Assembly: GCA_012267605.1 (NCBI GenBank)
Contig: JAAXGF010000316.1
Coordinates: 1 to 5,657, forward strand
DNA from: Alphaproteobacteria bacterium
Lineage (GTDB): Bacteria; Pseudomonadota; Alphaproteobacteria; JAAXGF01
Length of the DNA stretch: 5,657 bases
Direction: 5' to 3'
Part shown: positions 5,616 through 5,657 of the stretch, in pieces
How the letters are laid out: each line of letters begins with the position of its first letter
Position numbering within the stretch: the stretch's first letter is position 1
Position numbers and translations under genes: made by a program
Notes under the pieces: model-generated
Seen by the model: the letters and a program-made list of their open reading frames with translations, nothing else
Database searches by the model: none
Told to the model about the DNA's origin: nothing

Positions 5616-5638
5616 ACGTACCGTTGACGTCGGCACGT
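5616..5638. promoter_or_regulatory. Imperfect inverted repeat upstream of the VOC gene
   Basis: ACGTACCG (5616-5623) and CGGCACGT (5631-5638) pair at 7 of 8 positions around a 7-bp spacer. The dyad lies 25-47 bp before the VOC start, where an operator could sit. I could not identify a matching promoter or a known regulator family, and such a dyad can occur by chance. Confidence 0.22.
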
Positions 5639-5657
5639 AACTGCCCAGGTGCCTCAA

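Noticed and set aside
1..5657. Mobile elements, CRISPR arrays or phage genes.
   Set aside because: No transposase, regular repeat-spacer pattern, phage protein or target-site duplication was seen; XerC here is the housekeeping recombinase by context.

Overview
The window looks like ordinary chromosomal DNA from a GC-rich alphaproteobacterium; a Rhodospirillales-like organism is my best guess. The basis is the run xerC–DUF484–transaldolase–priA, with protein sequences that read like alphaproteobacterial members of these families. I see no CRISPR array, transposase, integrase gene of a mobile element, rRNA or complete tRNA.

Left part (1-1518, minus strand): three genes run leftward in an apparent operon. 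They are a TalC-type transaldolase (853-1518), a DUF484 protein (108-824), and the first 35 or so codons of the tyrosine recombinase XerC, cut by the window edge. Gaps are 28 bp and about 2 bp, so co-transcription is likely. The transaldolase carries the Glu/Phe active-site signature of true transaldolases, not the Gln/Tyr pair of fructose-6-phosphate aldolase.

Middle (1519-3837): a 141-bp divergent spacer separates tal from priA. Within it, a 12-codon ORF with a much better ribosome-binding site than priA ends 13 bp before the priA start and could be a leader peptide. priA is complete (725 aa), with all helicase motifs and all eight zinc-binding cysteines. XerC (chromosome dimer resolution) and PriA (replication restart) give this block a genome-maintenance flavour; the role of DUF484 is unknown.

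Non-coding stretch (3838-4182, 345 bp): this is the least ordinary part. It holds two TTCGAA-centred palindromes 31 bp apart, an AT-rich patch, two short hairpins and a strong intrinsic terminator (4057-4083) that lies 220 bp beyond priA. Together these could be a small RNA gene. On the minus strand the same DNA can be read as the decayed first codons of a Rossmann-fold (SDR/epimerase) gene.

Right part (4183-5657): an aldo/keto reductase with an N-terminal export-like signal (4183-5154, plus) converges on a VOC/glyoxalase-fold protein of the STM3117/GLOD5 type (5208-5591, minus). The reductase is unusual in two ways: the catalytic-tetrad His is Gln, and the twin-arginine motif is Arg-Ala. Both proteins belong to families that handle small carbonyl compounds, but their convergent arrangement gives no direct evidence that they work together. 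I found no convincing new multi-gene system; the main leads are the odd reductase and the priA-downstream spacer.
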